From the NCBI GenBank assembly GCA_938015575.1, contig CALLPT010000219.1:1-32260 (forward strand): DNA of 32,260 nt, in the 5' to 3' direction. The translations under genes and the position numbers were made by a program. Origin of the DNA: an uncultured Acidimicrobiales bacterium. Its GTDB lineage: Bacteria > Actinomycetota > Acidimicrobiia > Acidimicrobiales > UBA10347. Numbering within the stretch: position 1 is the stretch's first letter; every line of letters starts with the position of its first letter. A model generated the notes under the pieces. That model was not told the origin of the DNA. It ran no database searches and worked only from the letters and a program-made list of their open reading frames with translations. Shown one piece after another: positions 23,741 to 30,240 of the stretch.

Positions 23741-24598
23741 ATGACGGACACCACGCCAGAGACGACCGACTGGACCCGGGTGCGATACGACGTACCCGTC
23801 GAGCGAGTCGCTCGCATCACACTCGCCCGCCCCGAGGCGGCGAATGCCCAGGACTATCTGATGCTCACCGAGCTCAACCAGGCGTTCGACCGAGCAATCG
23901 CCGACGAGGACATCCGGGTGATCGTGTTGGCCGCCGACGGCAAGCACTTCTCGTCGGGCCACGATCTCGGCGAGATCAACCCGGACATGGATGCACTGCC
24001 GACGATCGGCACGCAATGCCACTTCGATGCCCCAGGAGCCGAGGGTTACATGGCGCGAGAAGCCGAGATGTACATCGGCCTGTGCTGGCGCTGGCGGAAT
24101 CTGTCGAAGCCGACGATCGCCTCGGTGCAGGGCAAGGTCATCGCCGGTGGCCTGATGCTGGTCTGGCCCATGGACCTGATCGTGTGCTCCGACGATGCGA
24201 CCTTCTCGGACCCGGTCGTTGCTCTGGGCGTGAACGGTCACGAGTACTTCGTGCACCCCTACGAGGCCGGCGCGCGCCTGGCCAAGGACATGTTGTTCAC
24301 GGGCCGAGCGATCGGCGCGCACGAGGCTTTGCAGCATGGCATGGTCAACCGCGTCGTGGCTCGCGACGATCTCGAATCCGAGACGCTCGCGCTGGCATCA
24401 CACATTGCCCGGCGTCCCATGTTCGGTCTGACCCTCGCCAAGCAGTCGGTCAACAATTCCCAAGAGGCAATGGGTATGTACACGGCGTTGCAGTCGGCGT
24501 TCGGCTTGCACCATGTCGCGCACAGCCACAACCGCCTGAAGTTCGACGGTTGGTTCATTGACCCCGAGGGGCCACAGATCATTCGCGACGAAGCCTGA
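23741..24598 (+). CDS. Crotonase-family protein lacking the usual catalytic Glu
   Basis: A 285-residue enoyl-CoA hydratase/isomerase-fold protein. 'RITLARPEAANAQDYLMLTELNQAF' and 'IRVIVLAADGKHFSSGHDLGEI' give the first oxyanion strand; 'IASVQGKVIAGGLMLVWPMDLIVCSDDATFSDPVVALGVNG' gives the second. At the hydratase Glu position the sequence reads GGLML, and the second Glu region reads VVALGVNG, so neither canonical glutamate is visible. Plain enoyl-CoA hydration is therefore doubtful; other crotonase reactions use other residues. The C-terminal 'ARRPMFGLTLAKQSVNNSQEAMGMYTALQSAFGLHH' is normal. Its TGA abuts the TetR gene's stop codon in CTGATCAG. Confidence 0.87.
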   Translation: MTDTTPETTDWTRVRYDVPVERVARITLARPEAANAQDYLMLTELNQAFDRAIADEDIRVIVLAADGKHFSSGHDLGEINPDMDALPTIGTQCHFDAPGAEGYMAREAEMYIGLCWRWRNLSKPTIASVQGKVIAGGLMLVWPMDLIVCSDDATFSDPVVALGVNGHEYFVHPYEAGARLAKDMLFTGRAIGAHEALQHGMVNRVVARDDLESETLALASHIARRPMFGLTLAKQSVNNSQEAMGMYTALQSAFGLHHVAHSHNRLKFDGWFIDPEGPQIIRDEA

Positions 24599-24602
24599 TC
24601 AG
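24595..24602. terminator. Abutting convergent stop codons in an 8-bp palindrome
   Basis: CTGATCAG holds the TGA of the crotonase gene and, on the other strand, the TGA of the TetR gene with no base between. It is too short to be a terminator hairpin by itself. It is listed because it is a further case of symmetric stop codons at a convergent junction in this window. Confidence 0.3.
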
Positions 24603-25165
24603 CGCGCGGCCATCTGCACAAGAGTGAGCGGTCCCGCCGCTACCTCTACATCTGGTGAGACCCGAGCGAGCAGAAGCGCGCCTTCGAGTGCCGCCACGAA
24701 GCCGTGTGCAAAGTCCCGGGCAGCTAGATCCGATCGCAGTTCACCGTCGACCTGGCCGCGCTCGACCGTGGCCTGGACCCACACGAGCTGATCGTCGAAG
24801 AAGGCAGCGATGCGCTTGCGCACCGGTGGCGCGGTGTCTTCCCAGTCGGCAGTAAGTGCACCGCAGAGGCAAAACCTGCCGTCGCGAGCGGGGGCCGTGA
24901 ACGCCGTGACATAGGCGTTGAGTCGCTCGATCGCCGATCCCGTCGAGAGGGTCGCAACGGTCGTCTCGAACCCGGCGATGTAGTCGGTCACCGCTGCGGC
25001 GATGAGATCGTCTTTGCGGCGGAAGTGGTGGTGCAACGAGGGGGCTCGCACGCCGAGTCGCTTGGCCAGCTGGTTGAAGCTGAAGGACGTGCCTTCGGTT
25101 TGCATCGCGATCGTCGCTTCTTGGATCAACTCAGCGCGCAGATTGCGGCCGGTAGGGCGTGCCAT
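24599..25165 (-). CDS. TetR/AcrR-family transcriptional regulator
   Basis: A 188-residue repressor. The N-terminal DNA-binding helices are 'RAELIQEATIAMQTEGTSFSFNQLAKRLGVRAPSLHHHFRRKDDLIAAAVTDYI', a full TetR helix-turn-helix with the usual 'lyhHF..Kd.Ll' end. The C-terminal ligand domain includes 'TAPARDGRFCLCGALTADWEDTAPPVRKRIAAFFDDQLVWVQATVERG', in which the 'g.CLc..l..d' segment resembles the AcuR/YxaF-like subgroup. It diverges from the flavin oxidase gene over a 34-bp gap filled by a perfect dyad, so autorepression and control of the oxidase/DinB operon are expected. Confidence 0.9.
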   Translation of the reverse strand: MARPTGRNLRAELIQEATIAMQTEGTSFSFNQLAKRLGVRAPSLHHHFRRKDDLIAAAVTDYIAGFETTVATLSTGSAIERLNAYVTAFTAPARDGRFCLCGALTADWEDTAPPVRKRIAAFFDDQLVWVQATVERGQVDGELRSDLAARDFAHGFVAALEGALLLARVSPDVEVAAGPLTLVQMAAR

Positions 25166-25171
25166 GCCACG

Positions 25172-25195
25172 AGAGTCTAGTAGTAGCTAGACTCT
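25172..25195. promoter_or_regulatory. Probable TetR operator between divergent genes
   Basis: Perfect inverted repeat with arms AGAGTCTAG and CTAGACTCT (9 bp each) and the spacer TAGTAG. It is 6 bases from the TetR ATG and 4 bases from the oxidase GTG, so a bound repressor would cover both promoters. Its AT content is above that of the surroundings. Assignment as the operator of the adjacent TetR protein is inference from position and symmetry. Confidence 0.7.
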
Positions 25196-25199
25196 GTGC

Positions 25200-26291
25200 G
25201 TGGATGAGGTGGAGTTTGACGACGTTGACGTCGCGGTGATCGGCGCAGGCATTGCCGGCGTCGCGGTGGCCGACGCGGTGGAGCGCTCCGGCCGTTCGGT
25301 GCGTCTGTTCGAGGCACGCGATCGCGTGGGCGGACGACTCCTCGCCCACCGCCACGGCGAACATCGCCTGGATCTGGGCGCGACTTGGTTCTGGCCGAAC
25401 GAGCTCCGGGTGCAGGCGCTCGCTAAACGGCTCGACCTGCGACTCCACAGCCAGCACCTGGACGGCGACGCCTTGTTCCACCAACCGGGTGCGGCGCAAC
25501 GGATCGACGGCAATCCACTCGACACGCCGTCGGGACGTTTCACCGACAGCGCCCAAGACCTGGTCGAGCGCCTCGCCGGCGAGCTCGCAGCTGGCACGCT
25601 TCGACTCGCGACACCGGTGCGTCGGATCCGCACGGCGGCCGACTCTGGGCGACTGCAGGTTGACCATGCCTACGGGACGACGACGGCGCGCCATGTCGCA
25701 CTCGCACTCCCACCAGCGCTGGCCGTGGCAGCGATCGATTTCGAGCCGGGGCTTCCCGAGCGCCTGCGCGGCCTGGCGGAGATCACGCCGGTATGGATGG
25801 GCGCCATCGCCAAGGTCGTCGCGGTGTACGGCACACCGTTCTGGCGAGACGAGGGTCTTGCGGGTGCTGCAATCAGTCACCTCGGGCCGATGCGCGAGAT
25901 TCACGACATGAGCGGACCAAGCGGTTCACCTGCAGCCCTCTTCGGCTTCGCTCCCACTGCAGCTGGCGAGCCGGCCGCGACCGCCGACGCGTGCCTGACC
26001 CAATTGGTCGAGCTGTTCGGCCACCGCGCCGCCGACCCGATCGACATCGTCGTACACGACTGGCGAGCCGAAGAATGGACCTCCCCACCCGGTGTCGAAC
26101 AGCTCGCGTCGTATCAGACGTTTGGCCATCCCATGTACGGCGACCCAGCGCTCGACGGACGACTGCACTGGTGCTCGACCGAGACAGCGACCGAAGCGCC
26201 CGGCCACATCGAAGGCGCCCTCGCCGCGGCCGAACGTGCCGTCGCCGCAATCCTCTCCACGACCCCACCGCTAGCAAAGGAAGCACGATGA
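25200..26291 (+). CDS. Flavin monoamine-oxidase-like FAD oxidoreductase
   Basis: A 363-residue FAD-dependent oxidase/dehydrogenase of the amine oxidase group. The N-terminal Rossmann motif is 'VAVIGAGIAGVAVADAVERSGRSVRLFEARDRVGGRLLAHR', with GxGxxG and the acidic ribose contact, followed by 'LDLGATWFWPNE', the typical 'D.Gatw' strand. The C-terminal FAD segment is 'RLHWCSTETATEAPGHIEGALAAAERAV'. At 363 residues it is shorter than standard monoamine oxidases (about 450), so the substrate domain is reduced. GTG start lies a few bases after the dyad, which makes a leaderless or near-leaderless mRNA likely. It overlaps the DinB gene by 4 bases. Amine, phytoene-like or other substrates are all possible. 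Confidence 0.85.
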   Translation: MDEVEFDDVDVAVIGAGIAGVAVADAVERSGRSVRLFEARDRVGGRLLAHRHGEHRLDLGATWFWPNELRVQALAKRLDLRLHSQHLDGDALFHQPGAAQRIDGNPLDTPSGRFTDSAQDLVERLAGELAAGTLRLATPVRRIRTAADSGRLQVDHAYGTTTARHVALALPPALAVAAIDFEPGLPERLRGLAEITPVWMGAIAKVVAVYGTPFWRDEGLAGAAISHLGPMREIHDMSGPSGSPAALFGFAPTAAGEPAATADACLTQLVELFGHRAADPIDIVVHDWRAEEWTSPPGVEQLASYQTFGHPMYGDPALDGRLHWCSTETATEAPGHIEGALAAAERAVAAILSTTPPLAKEAR

Positions 26292-26818
26292 CCACGCCAA
26301 CCCTGAGCGAACTGCTCACCGAGTACGACCGCTCCATCGCGTGGACACAAGCGCTGCACGCGGACCTGACCCCGGCCGAGATCACGTGGCGTCCTCACGA
26401 GGAATCGTCGGCGATCGGCTGGCACCTGGGCCACCAAGCGGCCGTCGCCCACTTCATGGTGCGCAACCTCACCGCGGCCGAGCCCAGCCCGGATCCCGAG
26501 CTCGATGGCCTGATGGATTCGGCCACTGCCGAAGCCGACCGAGGCGCCCTTCCCGACGTGGGTCGCCTGCTCGACTACAGGTCCGCGGTCGCCGAGCGAG
26601 TCCGCTTCCGCATTGGTCAGATCGACGAAGGCAACGTCGGCGCACCAGCGCAGCTCCGAGTGATCGCCGGCACCCTGCTCACCGCCGTCATCAACCACGA
26701 GTACCAACACAGCAAGTGGATCGGCGAGGTCCGATCCGATGCTCACGGCAAAGGGGTCCCGCCGCTCCCCCAGTCAGGCTTGTTGTCCGTCATCGACGGC
26801 TACTGCGTGTTGGCCTAA
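26288..26818 (+). CDS. DinB-family four-helix protein
   Basis: A 176-residue DinB/YfiT-like protein, a four-helix bundle that usually binds a divalent metal through three histidines. Candidates are H46 or H49 (GWHLGHQ) and H137 and H141 (HEYQH). 'ELLTEYDRSIAWTQALHADLTPAEITWRP' is the characteristic first helix and turn. Actinobacterial relatives include mycothiol-dependent S-transferases and isomerases, so a thiol-dependent reaction on the oxidase product is conceivable. AAAGGAAG precedes the ATG, which overlaps the oxidase stop. The ORF track begins 165 codons too early. Its TAA overlaps the convergent LigB-like gene's TAG. Confidence 0.83.
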   Translation: MTTPTLSELLTEYDRSIAWTQALHADLTPAEITWRPHEESSAIGWHLGHQAAVAHFMVRNLTAAEPSPDPELDGLMDSATAEADRGALPDVGRLLDYRSAVAERVRFRIGQIDEGNVGAPAQLRVIAGTLLTAVINHEYQHSKWIGEVRSDAHGKGVPPLPQSGLLSVIDGYCVLA

Positions 26819-27636
26819 CCCAGGTCGTAGCTGGCCGTGGTGCAGCCGACCGCGAAGATCGGGATCGGCTCGTAGTGATGGACCGTGCCTGTCGAGCCCG
26901 CAGCGGCGCCGCTCACGGTGATGAAGGTACGAATCTCAAACCCGCCTTGGCCGGCATCGGCATAGACCTGGGCGTCGTCGTAGTCGAGGAGCGCCGCGCG
27001 GTCATTGCGCGCCCAGCGGTCCAAGAAGTCCCGGTCCCAGGCCTCGTTGATCTTGCCGCTGTCCGGGGTCGCTGGCCAGTGTGAGATGCCGCCGGTGCCG
27101 ACGAGGGCGATGCGTTCGGGCACAGAGTCCGCGGCTCGACGAAGGGCTTCGCCGAACGCGTAGGCGCGGTGCAGCGGTGTCAGCGGCGGGCCCTGGCAGT
27201 TGATGTTGACCGGAATCACCGGCAGATCGAAGTTCGGCGTAAGGAACGACAACGGCACCGCAATGCCGTGGTCGAACAGCCACTCTTCTGCATAGGCGAC
27301 ATCGACGGTCTGCATGACTTCGCGGATCAGCCGCTCGCTCAAACTCCGGTTGCCCGGGGCCTCGAACTTGTCGATCCCCAGCCAGGCGGGATCTTCGATC
27401 GGGCCGTTGTAGAAGTCGGCCATGCCGATGGCGAACGTCGGCATGTTGTTCATGAAGAAGTTGGCGAAGTGCTCGGCCGCGATGACGATCAGCGCATCGG
27501 GATTCGTCGCCGCGATCGCGGCTCGCTGGTCGTCCATGGCTGCGTAGAGCGCGTCTTTGGCAACCGGGTCGGCCTGGTCGGCGCGGCCGCGAATTCCGGG
27601 GGCGTGGCTACAGACGCCGGCGTAGACGAGTGGCAT
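26815..27636 (-). CDS. Class III extradiol dioxygenase, LigB-type catalytic subunit
   Basis: A 273-residue ring-cleaving dioxygenase of the LigB superfamily, which opens catechols next to the diol using non-heme Fe(II). Expected residues are present: iron ligands H11 (VCSHAPG), H56 (AAEHFANFF) and E234 (GGFEIRTF), and active-site H123 (FDHGIAVPL) and H186 (GGISHWP). The spacing matches protocatechuate 4,5-dioxygenase beta subunit. SD AAGGAG begins at the LigA stop codon, 11 bases apart. Sitting with hpaE and hpaF, it most likely cleaves homoprotocatechuate (3,4-dihydroxyphenylacetate) or a related 4-substituted catechol in place of HpaD; protocatechuate or gallate cleavage is the alternative. 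Confidence 0.88.
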   Translation of the reverse strand: MPLVYAGVCSHAPGIRGRADQADPVAKDALYAAMDDQRAAIAATNPDALIVIAAEHFANFFMNNMPTFAIGMADFYNGPIEDPAWLGIDKFEAPGNRSLSERLIREVMQTVDVAYAEEWLFDHGIAVPLSFLTPNFDLPVIPVNINCQGPPLTPLHRAYAFGEALRRAADSVPERIALVGTGGISHWPATPDSGKINEAWDRDFLDRWARNDRAALLDYDDAQVYADAGQGGFEIRTFITVSGAAAGSTGTVHHYEPIPIFAVGCTTASYDLG

Positions 27637-27647
27637 GGTGCGCTCCT

Positions 27648-28040
27648 TCAGCTTCCGTTCGTTGAGGTTCCTGCGTTACCGGCGCCGTCCGCGACCCGGC
27701 TCTCTTGTCCGAGCGTGGCCGCGTGGGCGTCGACGCCTTCGTAGCCCGTCATGGCATAGACGCCTTCTCGGACCGGGCCGTACGCATCGATCCCGTCGCG
27801 CATGCGCTGCAAGTAGTCGGCCCATTCGATCTGGTGGAACGCGGCGAAGTGCATCAGGATCTGGCCGTTCACGCCCAGGTGGAACAGCTTGCCGATGTCG
27901 GGCTCAGTGAGGGCGGCGATTTCTTCGTCGCTGAGCGTGAACCCCTCGAGCGACGCGTGTCGGTCGGCGGTGTAGGCCTGCTGCACCGCCGGACTGCGAT
28001 TCAGTTCGTAGAGAAACTTCTGGACGTAATACAGGCTCAT
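27648..28040 (-). CDS. LigA-type small subunit of extradiol dioxygenase
   Basis: A 130-residue protein matching the alpha subunit of protocatechuate 4,5-dioxygenase (LigA fold). 'YYVQKFLYELNRSPAVQQAYTADRHASLEGFTLSDEEIAAL' is the characteristic helical opening, followed by 'DIGKLFHLGVNGQILMHFA' where 'l...Gvnp.lL..f' closes over the active site of the beta subunit. The tail after about residue 100 is Gly/Ala-rich and probably disordered. The ORF track starts 14 codons early; ATG 28040 has GGAGAG at correct spacing. It makes no catalytic contribution alone; it should form an alpha-beta enzyme with the LigB-like protein. Confidence 0.85.
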   Translation of the reverse strand: MSLYYVQKFLYELNRSPAVQQAYTADRHASLEGFTLSDEEIAALTEPDIGKLFHLGVNGQILMHFAAFHQIEWADYLQRMRDGIDAYGPVREGVYAMTGYEGVDAHAATLGQESRVADGAGNAGTSTNGS

Positions 28041-28112
28041 GGTGTTGGCTCTCCGACTTGCCGGGACCGCAGATTCGCTCATCGAGCGCAGCGTTTCCGA
28101 GCTCGGCGAGGG

Positions 28113-28129
28113 GCAACCCTGCGGGTTGC
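28113..28129 (-). terminator. Hairpin between hpaE and the ligA-like gene
   Basis: GCAACCC-tgc-GGGTTGC, 7-bp arms and a 3-base loop, lies 8 bases after the hpaE stop within a 96-bp gap. There is no T-run, so it could be an mRNA processing or stability hairpin that sets different levels for hpaFE and ligAB, or an intrinsic attenuator. Function is inferred from location. Confidence 0.4.
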
Positions 28130-28136
28130 TGGCGTA

Positions 28137-29663
28137 CTACCCGCCCAACTTCGGCACGTTGTGGTTGCCGAAGCTGACGGCGATGTTCTTCGTCTCCATG
28201 TAGAAATCGAAGCTCCAGTCTCCCCCGTCGCGACCGATGCCGCTCGACTTCGTGCCACCGAAGGGCGTGGGGAGGTGGCGGACGTTCTGCGAGTTGACCC
28301 AGATCATGCCGGCCTCGAGTGCGTGGGCTACCCGGTGGGCCCGTCCCACGTCGCCGGTCCACAGATAGCCGGCGAGGCCGTAGGGCACGTCGTTGGCGAT
28401 GCGGATCGCGTCGGCTTCGTCGGTGAACGGGATGGCGGTGAGCATCGGGCCGAAGATCTCTTCTTGGGCGATGCGCATGTCGTTGTTTGCGCCCGTGAAG
28501 AGCGCGGGAGCGACCCAGTTTCCCCCTTCGGGGGCGTCGGCCCACTCGGCGCCTCGGATGACGGTGGCGCCCTCGGACTCGGCGATGTCGACATAGCTGC
28601 ACACCTTGTCGTGATGACGAGGGTGGATGAGCGGTCCGATGATCGAGGTCGGGTCGAGCGGATGCCCAACCGGCACGTTCTTCATCTTGGTGGCAATCAT
28701 CTCGGTGACCTGGTCATAGACCGTGTCCTGAATGAGCACGCGGCTCGAGCTGGTGCAGCGCTCGCCGTTGAGGCTGTAGATCATGAACACGGCCGCGTCG
28801 ACGGCCCGTTCGAGATCGGCATCGTCGAAGACGATGACCGGGTTCTTGCCGCCGAGTTCGAAGTGCACGCGCTTGAGGGTCGGCGCACCTTGGGCCTGGA
28901 TCATCGAGCCGGTCGCCGACTCGCCGACGAAGGCGATGGCCTTGATGTCGGGGTGCTCGGTCAGCGACTTGCCGGCCGTCTCGCCGAGGCCGTGGACGGT
29001 GTTGAGGACACCAGCGGGGAGACCGGCTTCGAGCGCGATCTCGCTGAGCATGGCGGCCGTGAACGGCGACCACTCCGCCGGCTTGTGCACGACGGTGCAG
29101 CCTGCAGCGAGCGCCGGCGCGATCTTCCAGGTCGAAAGCATGAACGGGGTGTTCCACGGCGTGATCACGCCGACGGGGCCGATCGGGTGGCGGGTGGTGT
29201 AGTTCACGTGGTCGGGCGTCGGGAGCGACTGCCCGTCGTTCGCGCCGGGCGCTTGGTCGGCGAAGAAGCGGAAGTTCGCCGCGCCCCGCAAGGCGGCGTG
29301 CGACATCCAGCGCATGGTCTGGCCGGTGTCCACGCATTCGGTCACCGCGATGTCGTGGGCGTGTTCCTCGATCAGGTCGGCGACCCGATGCAGCACCCGC
29401 TTGCGTTCGACGCCCGGAGTGCTTCCCCACTCGACGAAGGCGGCCGCAGCCGCCTTGGCCGCGGCGTCGATGTCGGCGGCGTCGCCACTCGCAACATCGC
29501 CCAGGTGCATGCCGTCGATCGGCGACTGGTTGGCGAACGTCTCACCCGATGCACTGGGGACCTTTGCGCCGTTGATGAGGTGCAACAAGGGTGCGTCGGC
29601 GAAGCGTTGCAGGCTTGCCTGCGCGGCGGCGAGGTTCTCTTCCATCGTGTGATTGTCAGCCAT
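28137..29663 (-). CDS. hpaE: 5-carboxymethyl-2-hydroxymuconate semialdehyde dehydrogenase
   Basis: A 508-residue NAD-dependent aldehyde dehydrogenase. The Asn171 of 'VITPWNTPFMLSTWK', cofactor segment 'FVGESATGSMI', catalytic E269 in 'FELGGKNPVIVFDDADL' and nucleophile C303 in 'SLNGERCTSSSRV' are all present. 'NGERCTSSSR' is typical of HpaE, which oxidises the ring-opened aldehyde of homoprotocatechuate to the tricarboxylic product. The ORF track starts 31 codons early; ATG 29663 has GAGGAG upstream and overlaps the hpaF stop (ATGA). Context with hpaF, hpaG, hpaR and hpaH supports the specific name over a general semialdehyde dehydrogenase. Confidence 0.88.
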   Translation of the reverse strand: MADNHTMEENLAAAQASLQRFADAPLLHLINGAKVPSASGETFANQSPIDGMHLGDVASGDAADIDAAAKAAAAAFVEWGSTPGVERKRVLHRVADLIEEHAHDIAVTECVDTGQTMRWMSHAALRGAANFRFFADQAPGANDGQSLPTPDHVNYTTRHPIGPVGVITPWNTPFMLSTWKIAPALAAGCTVVHKPAEWSPFTAAMLSEIALEAGLPAGVLNTVHGLGETAGKSLTEHPDIKAIAFVGESATGSMIQAQGAPTLKRVHFELGGKNPVIVFDDADLERAVDAAVFMIYSLNGERCTSSSRVLIQDTVYDQVTEMIATKMKNVPVGHPLDPTSIIGPLIHPRHHDKVCSYVDIAESEGATVIRGAEWADAPEGGNWVAPALFTGANNDMRIAQEEIFGPMLTAIPFTDEADAIRIANDVPYGLAGYLWTGDVGRAHRVAHALEAGMIWVNSQNVRHLPTPFGGTKSSGIGRDGGDWSFDFYMETKNIAVSFGNHNVPKLGG

Positions 29664-30094
29664 CAGGTCTCCTCGAGCTTCGCCTGGAGGCGAGCGCGGA
29701 CGTGGTTGCGGTTGATGCGGAACTCGGGGTCGATCTCGGTCACTTCGATCGACCACATGATCGCGAGCGGGTTGGGTTCGCCACTCGCCGATTCCGACGC
29801 GAGCTGGGCTTCGGCCGCGAGATGGGCCTCGGCTGTTTCGAGCAGCTGCTCGATGAACGACTGCTTCGCTTCGGGTTCACGGCCCGGACCAATACGACAG
29901 TGGATTGCGACGAAGGCGTGGTCGGGATCTCGATCCGCGATCGCGTAGTGCTCCCGGGCAACCGCTCGGGTGCGGTGACCGTCGGCCGGCGGAAGTCCGT
30001 GGGCAAGAGCTGCCTCGTGCACGGCGACCACGAGCGCATCGATGTCGTGGTGCTCGGCGACGTTGGCCGAGTACTCGATCGTCACATGGGGCAT
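29663..30094 (-). CDS. hpaF: 5-carboxymethyl-2-hydroxymuconate delta-isomerase (CHMI)
   Basis: A 143-residue tautomerase-fold protein. It starts MPHVTIEYSANV, so Pro1 would be the catalytic base once Met is removed. 'FVAIHCRIGPGREPEAKQSFIEQLLETAEAHL' matches the central conserved segment of CHMI ('fvh...ri..GR....k..l...ll'). It isomerises the HpaE product. The ORF track adds 56 codons that run into the promoter region; ATG 30094 has AGGAG at good spacing. It is somewhat longer than the E. coli enzyme (126 residues) because of an Ala/Ser/Glu-rich insert around residue 95. It is first gene of the leftward half of the cluster. Confidence 0.85.
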   Translation of the reverse strand: MPHVTIEYSANVAEHHDIDALVVAVHEAALAHGLPPADGHRTRAVAREHYAIADRDPDHAFVAIHCRIGPGREPEAKQSFIEQLLETAEAHLAAEAQLASESASGEPNPLAIMWSIEVTEIDPEFRINRNHVRARLQAKLEET

Positions 30095-30134
30095 GGAGCG
30101 CTCCTGGGCCAGACCGTTGTCGGCGAATACAACA

Positions 30135-30163
30135 TTGCTCGAACTGTTTAACATGTGTACTAT
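30135..30163 (+). promoter_or_regulatory. Sigma-70-type promoter for hpaG-hpaR-hpaH with operator-like dyad
   Basis: TTGCTC (30135-30140) and TACTAT (30158-30163) are separated by exactly 17 bases, a good housekeeping promoter reading toward hpaG, with about 70 bases of leader before the ATG. The spacer contains TGTT-T-AACA (30145-30153), a short odd-centred dyad suited to a MarR-type protein such as the nearby HpaR. The region is distinctly AT-richer than the genes. The leftward promoter for hpaF probably overlaps here but I could not place it. Confidence 0.55.
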
Positions 30164-30182
30164 CGTCCCGCAACACGATCTG

Positions 30183-30219
30183 TGGACATTTGACGCCACC
30201 TCGTGGCTATAGATGTCCA
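30183..30219. promoter_or_regulatory. Nested symmetric dyad in the hpaG leader
   Basis: Outer arms TGGACAT and ATGTCCA enclose inner arms GCCAC and GTGGC, with a 3-base centre (CTC) and equal 5-base gaps on each side (TTGAC and TATAG). The whole 37-base element is centred on one axis, 21 bases before the hpaG ATG and upstream of its GGGAGG ribosome site. It could be an operator for a dimeric regulator or a hairpin in the mRNA leader. Confidence 0.5.
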
Positions 30220-30240
30220 AATTTCGCCGGGAGGTCGAGG

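Noticed and set aside
22493-24337. 614-codon minus-strand ORF across the VOC and crotonase genes
   Set aside because: Antisense shadow of two genes with clear motifs and of the methyltransferase in another frame.
27705-29948. 747-codon plus-strand ORF antisense to ligA, hpaE and hpaF
   Set aside because: It is a mirror of three well-supported minus-strand genes. Long antisense frames are common in high-GC coding DNA, and its translation shows no recognisable domain.
30190-30213. A second promoter TTGACG...TATAGA in the hpaG leader
   Set aside because: The spacer is only 12 bases, too short for a sigma-70 promoter. The bases are the two interior gaps of the nested dyad.
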